DNA of 64,000 bases. Source: an uncultured Maribacter sp. Its GTDB lineage: Bacteria > Bacteroidota > Bacteroidia > Flavobacteriales > Flavobacteriaceae. Where the stretch lies: positions 124,001-188,000 of the forward strand of contig NZ_CANMRY010000004.1 of assembly GCF_947500405.1 (NCBI RefSeq). Direction: 5' to 3'. Under the pieces are notes generated by a model that was not told the DNA's origin, ran no database searches, and saw only the letters and a list, made by a program, of their open reading frames with translations. This document shows, piece after piece, positions 17,233 through 25,793 of the stretch. Position 1 is the first letter of the stretch. Each line of letters starts with the position of its first letter. A program made the position numbers and the translations under genes.

Positions 17233-18915
17233 ATGCAAAAAAATAATATACTTTATATAGTTTTTTTAATGTTCTTGGTGTCTAATGCGCAAAATGTTAT
17301 TTTGCCTGGAGACATTAGGCAACATAATATTACAAATATTAGTAGCAGTTTATTAAATCCTGCAAGTTCATTATTAGGGAGAACAACTCAATCAATAGAT
17401 TTTTGGACACGTTGGCAATGGCAAAATATAGATGCGGATCCAACATCTATATTTTTAAATTATAATAGAAAACTATCAGATGTTTCATCTATAGGGGTGG
17501 GGTATTTGCAAAATAATACAGGAGTTTTTATTGATACTGGTGGAGTAATAAATTATGCGCATAATATAAATCTAGGCTCTGGAATAGACTTAGGAATTGG
17601 GCTTAATGTTATTGGTTACCAGCAAGAATTAGCAGATACTCGTTTACAAACGAATCAACAAGCTCAATTGCCACATTTTATTACTAATAGTAGTGCAAGT
17701 GCATTTATATTGCAAGTGGCACCTGGAATAAACTTACAAATAGATCGTTTTAGTCTTGGTTTTGTTGCAGAGAATTTATTTGATTATAATTTTAAAACTA
17801 AAGAGAGACATTCATTTTCATCTGAACGCATTTATTATGTTTCTGGAGCTTATGAGTTTCCTTTATCCTTATTTAATGAAGATGCTTATTTACAGCCCAA
17901 CATTTACTATAAATCTGTGCCCAACCAAGATTCTCAGTTTGGCATTACTACAATTTTAGATACGTCTAAGTTTTGGTCGCAAGTAGGTTATAATAATTTT
18001 TATGGTATATCTGCAGGAGCAGGAGGACATTTTTTTAAAAGTTTTTCAGTTGGTGCATTAGTAGAATTTGCAACTAGTAATGATTTAAATGATGTGAATC
18101 CAACTTTTGAGATTGTTACCGCGTATAATTTTGGTAAAGAATTAGAAAAACAAACTCCAGAGGATATTGAAAAAGAAAAGCAAGAAAAAGAACTTGAAGA
18201 AAAGGAGAAGTTAAAAGAAAAATTAACTAAAACGGAATCTCTTGCATTAAAGGAAGAAACTAAGAAAAAAGAAAAAGAAGCTAAAGAAAAAGCTAAAATT
18301 AAAAAAGATTCTTTATCTAAAGTTAAAAATACTAGGGTTGCTATTTCAACAAAAGATAATCGTAAACGCAAAAAAGATTCTATTAGGAACCATAAACGTA
18401 AATTGAAACTTGAGAAAGAAGCTAAGAAAGAAGAAACAAGATTAGCTATGATTAGAGCTCAAGAAAAAAAGACTGCAGATTCTCTTGAAAATATACGTTT
18501 GCAAGAAGCTTTAGCATATTCTAGAAAGTTAAGAGAAGAAAAGGCTAAGGATTCCCTTAATGCTATTAAACTAGCTCTTGAAGAAAAAGAGAGAATAAAA
18601 AATATAATAAAGACAGAAGTTGTTACTTTGCAAAAAGGGGAGAAGTATGAAGAGGTAATTAAAGAAGGAAATTTAGAGCCTGGATATTATTTAATAGCAA
18701 ATGTATTTAGAACTAAAAAATATCATGAACTTTTTAAAGAAGACATGAGGAAGAAAGGATTTAATGTGGGGTCTTTTTATAGAAGTAAGAATAAGTTTAA
18801 TTACGTATATTTAATTCGTTACAATACTATTAAAGAAGCTAGGCAAGGTAGAGATAGTGGTATAAGTGGAAGATATACTCAAAAACTATGGATATTTAGA
18901 GTAAAAGGAGAGTAG
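17233..18915 (+). CDS. PorP/SprF-family outer-membrane protein with charged coiled coil and C-terminal SPOR-like domain
   Basis: A 560-residue protein in three parts. A signal peptide and a PorP/SprF-type beta-barrel occupy about residues 1-300 (INLGSGIDLGIGLNVIG, AFILQVAPGINLQIDRFSLG, QVGYNNFYGISAGAGG). About 300-465 is a lysine/glutamate-rich helical segment, predicted coiled coil. The C-terminal 80 residues (from EPGYYLIANVFRTKKYHE) resemble a SPOR-type peptidoglycan-binding module. PorP/SprF proteins work with type IX secretion and gliding adhesins. I chose the ATG at 17233 over the TTG two codons earlier because it begins a normal signal peptide. A terminator follows immediately. Confidence 0.82.
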   Translation: MQKNNILYIVFLMFLVSNAQNVILPGDIRQHNITNISSSLLNPASSLLGRTTQSIDFWTRWQWQNIDADPTSIFLNYNRKLSDVSSIGVGYLQNNTGVFIDTGGVINYAHNINLGSGIDLGIGLNVIGYQQELADTRLQTNQQAQLPHFITNSSASAFILQVAPGINLQIDRFSLGFVAENLFDYNFKTKERHSFSSERIYYVSGAYEFPLSLFNEDAYLQPNIYYKSVPNQDSQFGITTILDTSKFWSQVGYNNFYGISAGAGGHFFKSFSVGALVEFATSNDLNDVNPTFEIVTAYNFGKELEKQTPEDIEKEKQEKELEEKEKLKEKLTKTESLALKEETKKKEKEAKEKAKIKKDSLSKVKNTRVAISTKDNRKRKKDSIRNHKRKLKLEKEAKKEETRLAMIRAQEKKTADSLENIRLQEALAYSRKLREEKAKDSLNAIKLALEEKERIKNIIKTEVVTLQKGEKYEEVIKEGNLEPGYYLIANVFRTKKYHELFKEDMRKKGFNVGSFYRSKNKFNYVYLIRYNTIKEARQGRDSGISGRYTQKLWIFRVKGE

Positions 18916-18930
18916 AATAAAATTAAATAG

Positions 18931-18962
18931 AGAGATTGAAATTTATTTTTTAATCTCTTTTT
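18931..18962. terminator. Terminator between the PorP/SprF gene and the tetR gene
   Basis: AGAGATT (18931-18937) pairs with AATCTCT (18952-18958), followed by a T-tract. The convergent TetR stop lies inside the loop, so the hairpin may serve both genes. Confidence 0.65.
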
Positions 18963-19539
18963 TTATAAGAACCTCTAAATAGGCAACTGTATTTAATAAG
19001 TATTTACGGTCTTTTGTAATAGTAGACATTGCAACAGCTCCTTGTATCATGGTGTACATTTGTTTAGCAAATTGTAAAGGAGTTACTGGTAAATGAATTT
19101 CATTATTGTTTACACCATTTTCTAGAATTAGAGCTATTTTACCTTCAATATCTTTAATTGTTTCTCTGGAAGCTGCAGCCAATAATTTATTATTGTGTTG
19201 CGCATCTACACCTGTATTAAGAATAGGACAACCACCTAAAGGAAGCGTAAAGATGTCATATTTACGGTAAAACTTTATAAGATTAAATAATTTATCTAAA
19301 GATTTCCCATCTATAGCAAGCTGTTTATCAATAGCATTTAATAGTATATTACGACTATATTCAAAAGCAGATAAAGCAAGGGCTTCTTTGTTTTCAAAAT
19401 TCCCATATAAAGCACCTTTGGTTAAACCAGTAGCGTCCGTTAAATCGCTCATGCTGGTACCTATATAACCATGTTTATTAAAAACAGGAGCTACAGTTTC
19501 TATAATAAAAGCGGTTGTTTTTTTTGCTTTTCCAGACAT
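18943..19539 (-). CDS. TetR/AcrR-family transcriptional regulator
   Basis: A 198-residue repressor with an N-terminal helix-turn-helix (residues about 8-52: FIIETVAPVFNKHGYIGTSMSDLTDATGLTKGALYGNFENKEAL). The ligand domain carries a cysteine in PLGGCPILN, similar in position to the redox-active Cys of NemR-like regulators, so thiol or electrophile sensing is possible but unproven. No target gene is adjacent: clpB upstream has its own heat-shock-type promoter. A palindrome at 19577-19592, just upstream of the start, suggests autoregulation. Confidence 0.9.
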   Translation of the reverse strand: MSGKAKKTTAFIIETVAPVFNKHGYIGTSMSDLTDATGLTKGALYGNFENKEALALSAFEYSRNILLNAIDKQLAIDGKSLDKLFNLIKFYRKYDIFTLPLGGCPILNTGVDAQHNNKLLAAASRETIKDIEGKIALILENGVNNNEIHLPVTPLQFAKQMYTMIQGAVAMSTITKDRKYLLNTVAYLEVLIKKEIKK

Positions 19540-19576
19540 TAATGGGGTGTTATTTTATACGAATATAAAAAAACTA

Positions 19577-19592
19577 TATACTGTATGGTATA
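19577..19592 (-). promoter_or_regulatory. Putative TetR operator (autoregulatory)
   Basis: TATAC-N6-GTATA inverted repeat, 38 bases upstream of the tetR ATG. Size and position fit a TetR-family operator. Binding by the adjacent regulator is inferred. Confidence 0.45.
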
Positions 19593-19601
19593 AATTTTAA
19601 T

Positions 19602-19644
19602 AAAAAAAATCGATATAGCTATAATTATGAATAGCTATATCGAT
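19602..19644 (-). terminator. Intrinsic terminator of clpB
   Basis: A perfect 14-bp inverted repeat (ATCGATATAGCTAT / ATAGCTATATCGAT, 8-base loop) is followed on the minus strand by eight T residues. Confidence 0.92.
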
Positions 19645-19658
19645 AAAATAAATAAAAT

Positions 19659-22259
19659 TTATGAAGCTAGTTCGTTTTGATTTCTAAAAACTAAAGTATC
19701 GTTAAAAGAATCTATTAATACAATACTTTCAGCTTTAATGTTTCCTTTTAGAAGTTCTTTAGATAAATTATTAAGAACTTCTTTTTGTATTACTCTTTTT
19801 ATTGGCCTAGCACCATACTGTGGTTCATAACCTTTATTTGCTAAGTATGTAATAGCTTCTTGTGTGGCATCTATAGCAATATTTTGCTTATTGAGCATTT
19901 TTTTAAGTTGTTCTATCTGTAGTTCTACTATTTGTTTAATATCTTCTTTGTTTAAAGGGGTAAACATGATAATATCATCTATTCTATTTAAAAATTCGGG
20001 CCTAATAGTTTTTCGTAATAAACCTAAAACTTCTACTCTGGCAGATTCTGTTGCGCTAAAAGTGTCTTTACTATTTTCAAATTTTTCTTGAATAATATGG
20101 CTTCCCATATTACTTGTCATAATTATAATAGCGTTTTTAAAATCTGCAACCCTACCTTTATTATCTGTTAATCTACCTTCATCCAAGACTTGTAATAGAA
20201 TATTGAATGTATCTGGATGCGCTTTTTCTATTTCATCTAATAGTATTACAGAGTAGGGGCGTCTTCGCACAGCTTCTGTTAATTGTCCGCCTTCATCATA
20301 ACCAACATAACCTGGAGGTGCACCTACTAATCTACTTACAGAATGACGTTCTTGATATTCACTCATATCAATTCTTGTCATAGCGTTTTCGTCATCAAAT
20401 AAATAAGAAGCTAATGTCTTTGCAAGTTCTGTTTTACCAACTCCTGTAGTTCCTAAAAATAAGAAAGAACCTATTGGCTTTTTTGTGTCTTGTAAACCTG
20501 CTCTACTTCTTCTAATAGCATCAGAAACAGCAACTATTGCTTCTTCTTGCCCTACAATGCGTTTGTGTAAAACATCTTCTAATTGCAATAGTTTTTCTCT
20601 TTCGCTTTGCAGCATTTTTGTAACAGGTATACCAGTCCATTTTGCAACTACATCTGCAATGTCTTCATTAGTAACCTCTTCTTTTATAAGCGTTCCTGCA
20701 TTTTGCTGTTGTTCAAGTTCTACCTGTAGTTTTTCTAGATTTTCTTGCGCATCTTTTATTTTGCCATACCGTAGTTCAGCAACTTTACCATAATCTCCAT
20801 TTCTTTCTGCCCTTTCCGCTTCTAGTTTATAGTTTTCAATATCCTGTTTCGTTTTTTGGATATTGTCTACTACTGTTTTTTCACTTTCCCATTTTGCAAA
20901 AATTTCAATTCGCTCTTCTTTAAGGTTCGCTAATTCTATATTCAAAGACTTTACTTTAGCAGTATCGTTTTCACGTTTTATTGCTTCAACTTCTATCTCT
21001 AACTGCATTATCTTTCTATCCAAAACATCTAACTCTTCTGGTTTAGAATTAATTTCCATTCTTAATTTAGAAGCAGCTTCATCCATTAAATCTATAGCCT
21101 TATCTGGTAAAAAACGATTTGTAATATAACGTTGCGATAGTTCTACAGCAGCTATTACGGCTTCATCTTTTATTCTTACTTTATGATGCGCTTCATATTT
21201 TTCTTTAATGCCTCTAAGAATAGAAACTGCACTTTCAGTATCTGGTTCATCTACTATTACTTTTTGAAAGCGACGTTCTAGAGCCTTATCTTTTTCAAAG
21301 TATTTTTGATATTCGTCTAAAGTTGTTGCTCCAATTGCTCTTAACTCTCCTCTTGCTAATGCTGGTTTAAGAATGTTTGCTGCGTCCATAGCACCCTGAC
21401 CTCCGCCAGCACCAACTAAGGTGTGTATTTCATCAATAAATAATACAATATCTCCGTCAGATTCTGTTACTTCTTTTATTACAGATTTTAATCTTTCTTC
21501 AAATTCCCCTTTATATTTTGCACCAGCTATTAGCGCACCCATATCTAAAGAATAAATAATTTTTTCTTTTAAATTTTCAGGAACATCACCAAGTACAATT
21601 CTATGGGCAAGGCCTTCTGCAATGGCCGTTTTACCAACACCAGGTTCCCCAACTAACATTGGGTTATTTTTGGTTCTTCTAGATAATATTTGAAGGATTC
21701 TACGAATTTCTTCATCACGACCTATAACAGGGTCTAAATTACCATTGTCTGCTAATTTGTTTAGATTTTTGGCATATTTATCTAGAGAATTATACGTTTC
21801 TTCTGCACTTTGAGAAGTTACATTTCCTCCTTTTCTTAACTCATCTATAGCAGCTTCTAAATCTTTTTGGGTAACGCCTTGGTCTTTTAATATTTGCGCT
21901 ATCTTACTTTTAGATTTAAAAATGGCAAGTAATAAATGTTCCAAAGAAACATACTCGTCTTTCATTTTCTTAGCAAGAACACTTGCTTCAGTTAATGTTT
22001 TACTAGCCTCTCTGGATGCCATAATATCTCCTCCAGACACTTTTGGGAAACTCTCTAACTCTTTGTCTAATATTTGTTTTAATAAATTATTATTTACATT
22101 TAACTTTTTTAAAAGAAACGGAAGTACATTTTCATCTACTTCAGATATTCCTTTATATAAATGTTCATTTTCTATTTGTTGATGCCCTAAAGATTGTGCA
22201 AGTATTTGTGCTTGCTGTACAGCTTCTTGGGATTTTATAGTAAAATTATTAAAGTTCAT
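19659..22259 (-). CDS. clpB: ATP-dependent disaggregase ClpB
   Basis: Hsp100 disaggregase that works with DnaK to recover aggregated proteins; hexameric, cytoplasmic. It has 866 residues. An N-terminal Clp_N domain (about 1-145) is followed by the first AAA+ module with Walker [11 protein letters not shown] and Walker [10 protein letters not shown]. The long middle coiled coil spans about 400-530 and is specific to ClpB rather than ClpA/C. The second AAA+ module has [10 protein letters not shown] and the sensor region [10 protein letters not shown]. The upstream region (22306-22344) shares a spaced promoter motif with dnaK, which fits joint heat-shock control. Confidence 0.98.
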   Translation of the reverse strand: MNFNNFTIKSQEAVQQAQILAQSLGHQQIENEHLYKGISEVDENVLPFLLKKLNVNNNLLKQILDKELESFPKVSGGDIMASREASKTLTEASVLAKKMKDEYVSLEHLLLAIFKSKSKIAQILKDQGVTQKDLEAAIDELRKGGNVTSQSAEETYNSLDKYAKNLNKLADNGNLDPVIGRDEEIRRILQILSRRTKNNPMLVGEPGVGKTAIAEGLAHRIVLGDVPENLKEKIIYSLDMGALIAGAKYKGEFEERLKSVIKEVTESDGDIVLFIDEIHTLVGAGGGQGAMDAANILKPALARGELRAIGATTLDEYQKYFEKDKALERRFQKVIVDEPDTESAVSILRGIKEKYEAHHKVRIKDEAVIAAVELSQRYITNRFLPDKAIDLMDEAASKLRMEINSKPEELDVLDRKIMQLEIEVEAIKRENDTAKVKSLNIELANLKEERIEIFAKWESEKTVVDNIQKTKQDIENYKLEAERAERNGDYGKVAELRYGKIKDAQENLEKLQVELEQQQNAGTLIKEEVTNEDIADVVAKWTGIPVTKMLQSEREKLLQLEDVLHKRIVGQEEAIVAVSDAIRRSRAGLQDTKKPIGSFLFLGTTGVGKTELAKTLASYLFDDENAMTRIDMSEYQERHSVSRLVGAPPGYVGYDEGGQLTEAVRRRPYSVILLDEIEKAHPDTFNILLQVLDEGRLTDNKGRVADFKNAIIIMTSNMGSHIIQEKFENSKDTFSATESARVEVLGLLRKTIRPEFLNRIDDIIMFTPLNKEDIKQIVELQIEQLKKMLNKQNIAIDATQEAITYLANKGYEPQYGARPIKRVIQKEVLNNLSKELLKGNIKAESIVLIDSFNDTLVFRNQNELAS

Positions 22260-22305
22260 AGCTCTTATAATTTAATGTTATTTCTTAGTTTTGGTGTATA
22301 GAGGT

Positions 22306-22344
22306 CAACAATCTTACCAAGAAGGGAGTGTAGACAAAATGTCT
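22306..22344 (-). promoter_or_regulatory. Candidate heat-shock promoter of clpB
   Basis: Read on the minus strand: AGACA-TTT-TGTCT inverted repeat (22344-22332), 10 bases, then CTTGGTA-N6-TTGA (22321-22305). The dnaK upstream region has the same elements in the same order and spacing. The layout GG-N10-G resembles a sigma-54 -24/-12 promoter, but the C of the -12 GC is missing. Confidence 0.65.
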
Positions 22345-22422
22345 GAAATTGCTTGTTAACATAAGACATAACGGCAGTTTGTAAGGAAATAATAGTTGTG
22401 CGACTTATTAAATAAAGTAATT

Positions 22423-22818
22423 ATGGGAATATTAAATAGCCTATTTGGAGGTAGTAGTAATGAAGAGAAAAAAGAAAAAAAAGTAATTCCATGGATACCT
22501 TTAACTAATGTTGCGCAATTAAATGATATAGAAGAAAAATCTAAAAGTAAACTACAGGTTATTTTTAAGCATTCTACTACTTGTGGTATTAGTAGAATGG
22601 TTATGAATATGTTTCAAGAAACTTATGATTTAAATGAGCAACAGGCAGATTTGTATTATTTAGATTTACATAGTTATAGACCTGTTTCTAACGAGGTGGC
22701 TATAAAATTTCAGTTAATACACCAATCTCCTCAATTACTATTAGTTAAAAATGGAGTAGTAGAGGCTAGTTCTTCTCACGGAGGAATTAACGATTTGGTA
22801 TTAAAAGAATATTTGTAA
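22423..22818 (+). CDS. ytxJ: Bacillithiol-system redox protein YtxJ
   Basis: Small thioredoxin-fold protein of 131 residues, monothiol bacilliredoxin type. The active site FKHSTTCGISRMV has a single cysteine in a TCxxS context, as in YtxJ, where it reverses protein-bacillithiol mixed disulfides. The later cis-Pro region reads SPQLLLVKNG. The ATG at 22423 is preferred over an in-frame TTG at 22396 because residues from GILNSLFGG onward match the normal N-terminus. The gene is divergent from clpB and implies that the organism makes bacillithiol. Confidence 0.88.
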   Translation: MGILNSLFGGSSNEEKKEKKVIPWIPLTNVAQLNDIEEKSKSKLQVIFKHSTTCGISRMVMNMFQETYDLNEQQADLYYLDLHSYRPVSNEVAIKFQLIHQSPQLLLVKNGVVEASSSHGGINDLVLKEYL

Positions 22819-22907
22819 TTATTTAATCCATAATATTTGTTAATGTTTTTTTAATAAAATCTATTCCAAAAATGATTTTATAGTATTAAAAAATGATTCC
22901 CAATTTG

Positions 22908-22915
22908 TATTTTTG
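22908..22915 (+). promoter_or_regulatory. Bacteroidetes -7 element upstream of glyA
   Basis: TATTTTTG fits TAnnTTTG. It ends 26 bases before the preferred glyA ATG. Confidence 0.6.
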
Positions 22916-22941
22916 CATTTCATTTAATGCAAACATATAAT

Positions 22942-24216
22942 ATGCAACGCGACAACCTGATTTTTGATTTAATTGAAGAAGAAAGAGAGCGCCAGATTAA
23001 TGGTGTAGAATTAATTGCCTCTGAGAATTTTACTAGCCCACAAGTAATGGAAGCCGCAGGCTCTGTATTAACAAATAAATATGCAGAAGGCTACCCAGGA
23101 AAAAGATATTATGGTGGTTGTGAAGTTGTTGATAAAGTAGAGCAATTAGCAATAGATAGAGCAAAAGAATTATTTGGAGCTGCTTACGCTAATGTGCAAC
23201 CACATTCGGGGTCACAAGCAAATGCTTCTGTATACCATGCATGTTTAAAACCAGGAGATACAATACTAGGTTTTGATTTATCACATGGAGGGCACTTAAC
23301 GCATGGTTCTCCAGTAAATTTTTCTGGTCGTTTATATAACCCTGTATTTTATGGTGTAGATAAAGAAACAGGAAGGTTAGATTATGATGTAATTCAAGAA
23401 ATTGCAACAAAAGAAAAACCAAAAATGATAATTGCAGGAGCATCTGCATATTCTAGAGATATAGACTTTAAAAAATTTAGAGAAATTGCAGATAGTGTTG
23501 AGGCATTGTTGTTAGCAGATATTTCTCATCCTGCAGGTTTAATAGCAAAAGGAATTTTAAATGATCCAATTCCTCATTGTCATATAGTTACAACAACAAC
23601 TCATAAAACTTTACGAGGACCAAGAGGTGGACTTATATTAATGGGCGAAGATTTTGATAACCCATTTGGAATAACTCTAAAAAATGGAAAATTAAGAAAA
23701 ATGTCTGCATTACTAGATTTAGCTGTATTTCCAGGGAATCAAGGTGGACCATTAGAACATATTATAGCAGCAAAAGCAATTGCTTTTGGAGAAGCTTTAT
23801 CTGACGAGTATTTGCACTATATGGTACAAGTAAAGAAAAATGCAGAGGCAATGGCTAAAGCATTTGTAACTAAGGGGTACGATATTATTTCTGGTGGAAC
23901 AGACAATCATATGATGCTAATAGATTTAAGAAATAAGAATATTTCTGGAAAAGATGCTGAAAAAGCTCTTGTATTAGCAGATATTACAGCAAACAAAAAT
24001 ATGGTTCCTTTTGATGATAAATCTCCATTTGTTACTTCTGGTGTGCGTTTTGGTACCGCAGCAATAACAACAAGAGGATTAAAAGAAGCAGATATGAATG
24101 TAATTGTAGATTTTATTGATGAAGTAATTTCTAGTCCAGAAGATACAGAAGTACTTGCTGCAGTAAAAGCAAAAGTAAATGCTTTAATGAAAGGAAGAGA
24201 TTTATTTAATGCTTAG
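22942..24216 (+). CDS. glyA: Serine hydroxymethyltransferase
   Basis: Interconverts serine and glycine and supplies one-carbon units as methylene-tetrahydrofolate. A PLP enzyme; the Schiff-base lysine is in [14 protein letters not shown]. Other family segments are [33 protein letters not shown] and [13 protein letters not shown]. Two in-frame ATGs exist at 22927 and 22942. I chose 22942 ([14 protein letters not shown]) because flavobacterial GlyA starts there, giving 424 residues. The other ATG would add five residues and sits closer to the promoter. A strong terminator follows. Confidence 0.97.
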   Translation: MQRDNLIFDLIEEERERQINGVELIASENFTSPQVMEAAGSVLTNKYAEGYPGKRYYGGCEVVDKVEQLAIDRAKELFGAAYANVQPHSGSQANASVYHACLKPGDTILGFDLSHGGHLTHGSPVNFSGRLYNPVFYGVDKETGRLDYDVIQEIATKEKPKMIIAGASAYSRDIDFKKFREIADSVEALLLADISHPAGLIAKGILNDPIPHCHIVTTTTHKTLRGPRGGLILMGEDFDNPFGITLKNGKLRKMSALLDLAVFPGNQGGPLEHIIAAKAIAFGEALSDEYLHYMVQVKKNAEAMAKAFVTKGYDIISGGTDNHMMLIDLRNKNISGKDAEKALVLADITANKNMVPFDDKSPFVTSGVRFGTAAITTRGLKEADMNVIVDFIDEVISSPEDTEVLAAVKAKVNALMKGRDLFNA

Positions 24217-24235
24217 ATAAATATTTTTTTTAATT

Positions 24236-24270
24236 AAAAAATCCCATTATTACACATAATGGGATTTTTT
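24236..24270. terminator. Intrinsic terminator after glyA
   Basis: A perfect 15-bp stem (AAAAAATCCCATTAT / ATAATGGGATTTTTT) with a 5-base loop. Symmetric flanks make it usable by the convergent gene at 24289 too. Confidence 0.93.
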
Positions 24271-24288
24271 GTTGAACTAAATTTAAAA

Positions 24289-24942
24289 CTAATATTCTAC
24301 CAAACAAAGATGTAGCTCTTCTGGTAAATATGAATTTTCTTTAACGTCATATATTACAGCCTCTTCTTCTGACTCAAAATAAATACCCCAGTATTCATTG
24401 TAGCTTTTTTGGCCACATTCTTCAGGGATATACATTTCCATATCAAAATCATTTTCTTCTAAAACTGGAATATATATTTCGAATGGCTTTTTTGTAAAAC
24501 CATTTGAAATGTAAATATATTGACTAGCTATTTCTCTAAGGATAGCGTTTAATTCTTTAGATATATTTAGATTGTTTGTTTTATTAATTATGATTGATGT
24601 ATCTTTTAAAAAAAGGGAGAACTCACTTATAGCTATATTACAGTTATTTTCATTCTGTAAGATTTCAATAGCTTTAGACAAAGGATTTAAATCTGTATTA
24701 CTTTTAAAACCACCCCAAGTACCTAAGTTTGCATGATTTAATATTTCAATTAAAGATAGGTTGCAATCTAATTGTATTGAAATAGAAATGCTATCCTCTA
24801 TATATCCAAAATTTTGTACAGTTACTTCTGCAAAAAAATCTTTTTCTATTTTTTTTATAAAAGAAAATATAGAAATAGTTTGAAGGGTATGGGGGAACCT
24901 CCAAGCATCACTTTTTTTAGAGTTGTCTTTGTATGTTGACAT
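24289..24942 (-). CDS. Hypothetical protein, 217 residues
   Basis: I do not recognise this gene. It has no signal peptide or membrane segment, so it is probably cytoplasmic. It is acidic toward the C-terminus (EENDFDMEMYIPEE, YFESEEEAVIYDVKENS). The middle has alternating hydrophobic strands and a GTWGGFKSNTDL segment. Long length, normal codon use and a convergent terminator support a real gene. It is followed upstream by a hairpin (25010-25035), so it is transcribed separately from the response regulator cluster. Confidence 0.7.
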   Translation of the reverse strand: MSTYKDNSKKSDAWRFPHTLQTISIFSFIKKIEKDFFAEVTVQNFGYIEDSISISIQLDCNLSLIEILNHANLGTWGGFKSNTDLNPLSKAIEILQNENNCNIAISEFSLFLKDTSIIINKTNNLNISKELNAILREIASQYIYISNGFTKKPFEIYIPVLEENDFDMEMYIPEECGQKSYNEYWGIYFESEEEAVIYDVKENSYLPEELHLCLVEY

Positions 24943-25009
24943 ATGATTGCTTGTAATTTATTTATGATACAAACAAATATATATGTAAGTCTTAGTTTTA
25001 GAGCATAGG

Positions 25010-25035
25010 AAAACCTCATATAAAATGAGGTTTTT
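25010..25035. terminator. Terminator downstream of the LuxR-type response regulator
   Basis: AAAACCTCAT pairs with ATGAGGTTTT around a 5-base loop, with T-rich flank on either strand. It lies 50 bases past the stop of the minus-strand regulator. Confidence 0.7.
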
Positions 25036-25085
25036 GCTTTATTTGATTATTTAAATGTTAAATTTTGAAAATTTGTAGTCCAGAT

Positions 25086-25757
25086 TTAAATAAATCCTCT
25101 TTTTCTAGCCTCTTCTATTAAAGCTAAATCATTTCCGCTATCTATCCCAAAAAGTGTTTTTAATTGTCTTTTTCTGGACTCCACTGTGGTTATTGCAGCA
25201 GAAATTAAAGGCGCAATATCTTTGGTTCTAACGCCAATAGATAGGTTAAATAGTATTTTTTTATCTACTTCATCAATAACTATATCATTTGCCATTTTTC
25301 TTCTTACGGCAGCTAATGCTCCAGCGGTATAATAAGGAGGGTTTACAACTACAGTTTCTACCATTGCTATTAATGACTTTTCATCAATTTCAGATTTCAC
25401 CATGTACCCGTCTGGATCCACTGTTTTAAATACACTGTTAATTTTATAGCTATCGCTAAAAGAAGACATAAAAACTACTTTAGAATCTGGAGAAACTTGA
25501 CGTGCAAGTTTCCCTAAATCTTCTCCACTGCGCTCATCATGTAAATGCGTTGGAAAAAGTTGTATATCTAGTAAAATAATGTCATAATGAATAGATGATC
25601 TCCCAGAAGTTTCAATTTTAGATTTACCAAGTTCAAACCCTCTGGCAACATCTACTTTTACTTCAAAATTTTCAAATTCTGTGCCTTCTAAAATATATTT
25701 ATATCCAAGAGGTGTCATTTCATGATCATCAATAGCTAAAATTCTAATTGTTTCCAT
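25086..25757 (-). CDS. NarL/LuxR-type response regulator
   Basis: Regulator of 223 residues at the end of the kinase cluster. The receiver has Asp10/Asp11, phospho-acceptor Asp64 (IILLDIQLF), Ser98/99 (FMSSFSD) and Lys121 (YMVKSEI), so it can be phosphorylated in principle. The C-terminal segment from about 165 (KKILFNLSIGVRTKDIA, TTVESRKRQLKTLFGI) is a diverged LuxR-type helix-turn-helix. HisKA_3 kinases normally pair with this regulator class, and two such kinases lie directly upstream, so it is their likely partner. Confidence 0.9.
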   Translation of the reverse strand: METIRILAIDDHEMTPLGYKYILEGTEFENFEVKVDVARGFELGKSKIETSGRSSIHYDIILLDIQLFPTHLHDERSGEDLGKLARQVSPDSKVVFMSSFSDSYKINSVFKTVDPDGYMVKSEIDEKSLIAMVETVVVNPPYYTAGALAAVRRKMANDIVIDEVDKKILFNLSIGVRTKDIAPLISAAITTVESRKRQLKTLFGIDSGNDLALIEEARKRGFI

Positions 25758-25793
25758 TATATGCGTAGTTGTTGTTTGTATTGAAGGACCTAG

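Noticed and set aside
18000..18371. 123-codon minus-strand frame in the PorP/SprF fusion
   Set aside because: Ser/Phe-rich antisense of the Lys/Glu coiled-coil region. No start context or family resemblance.
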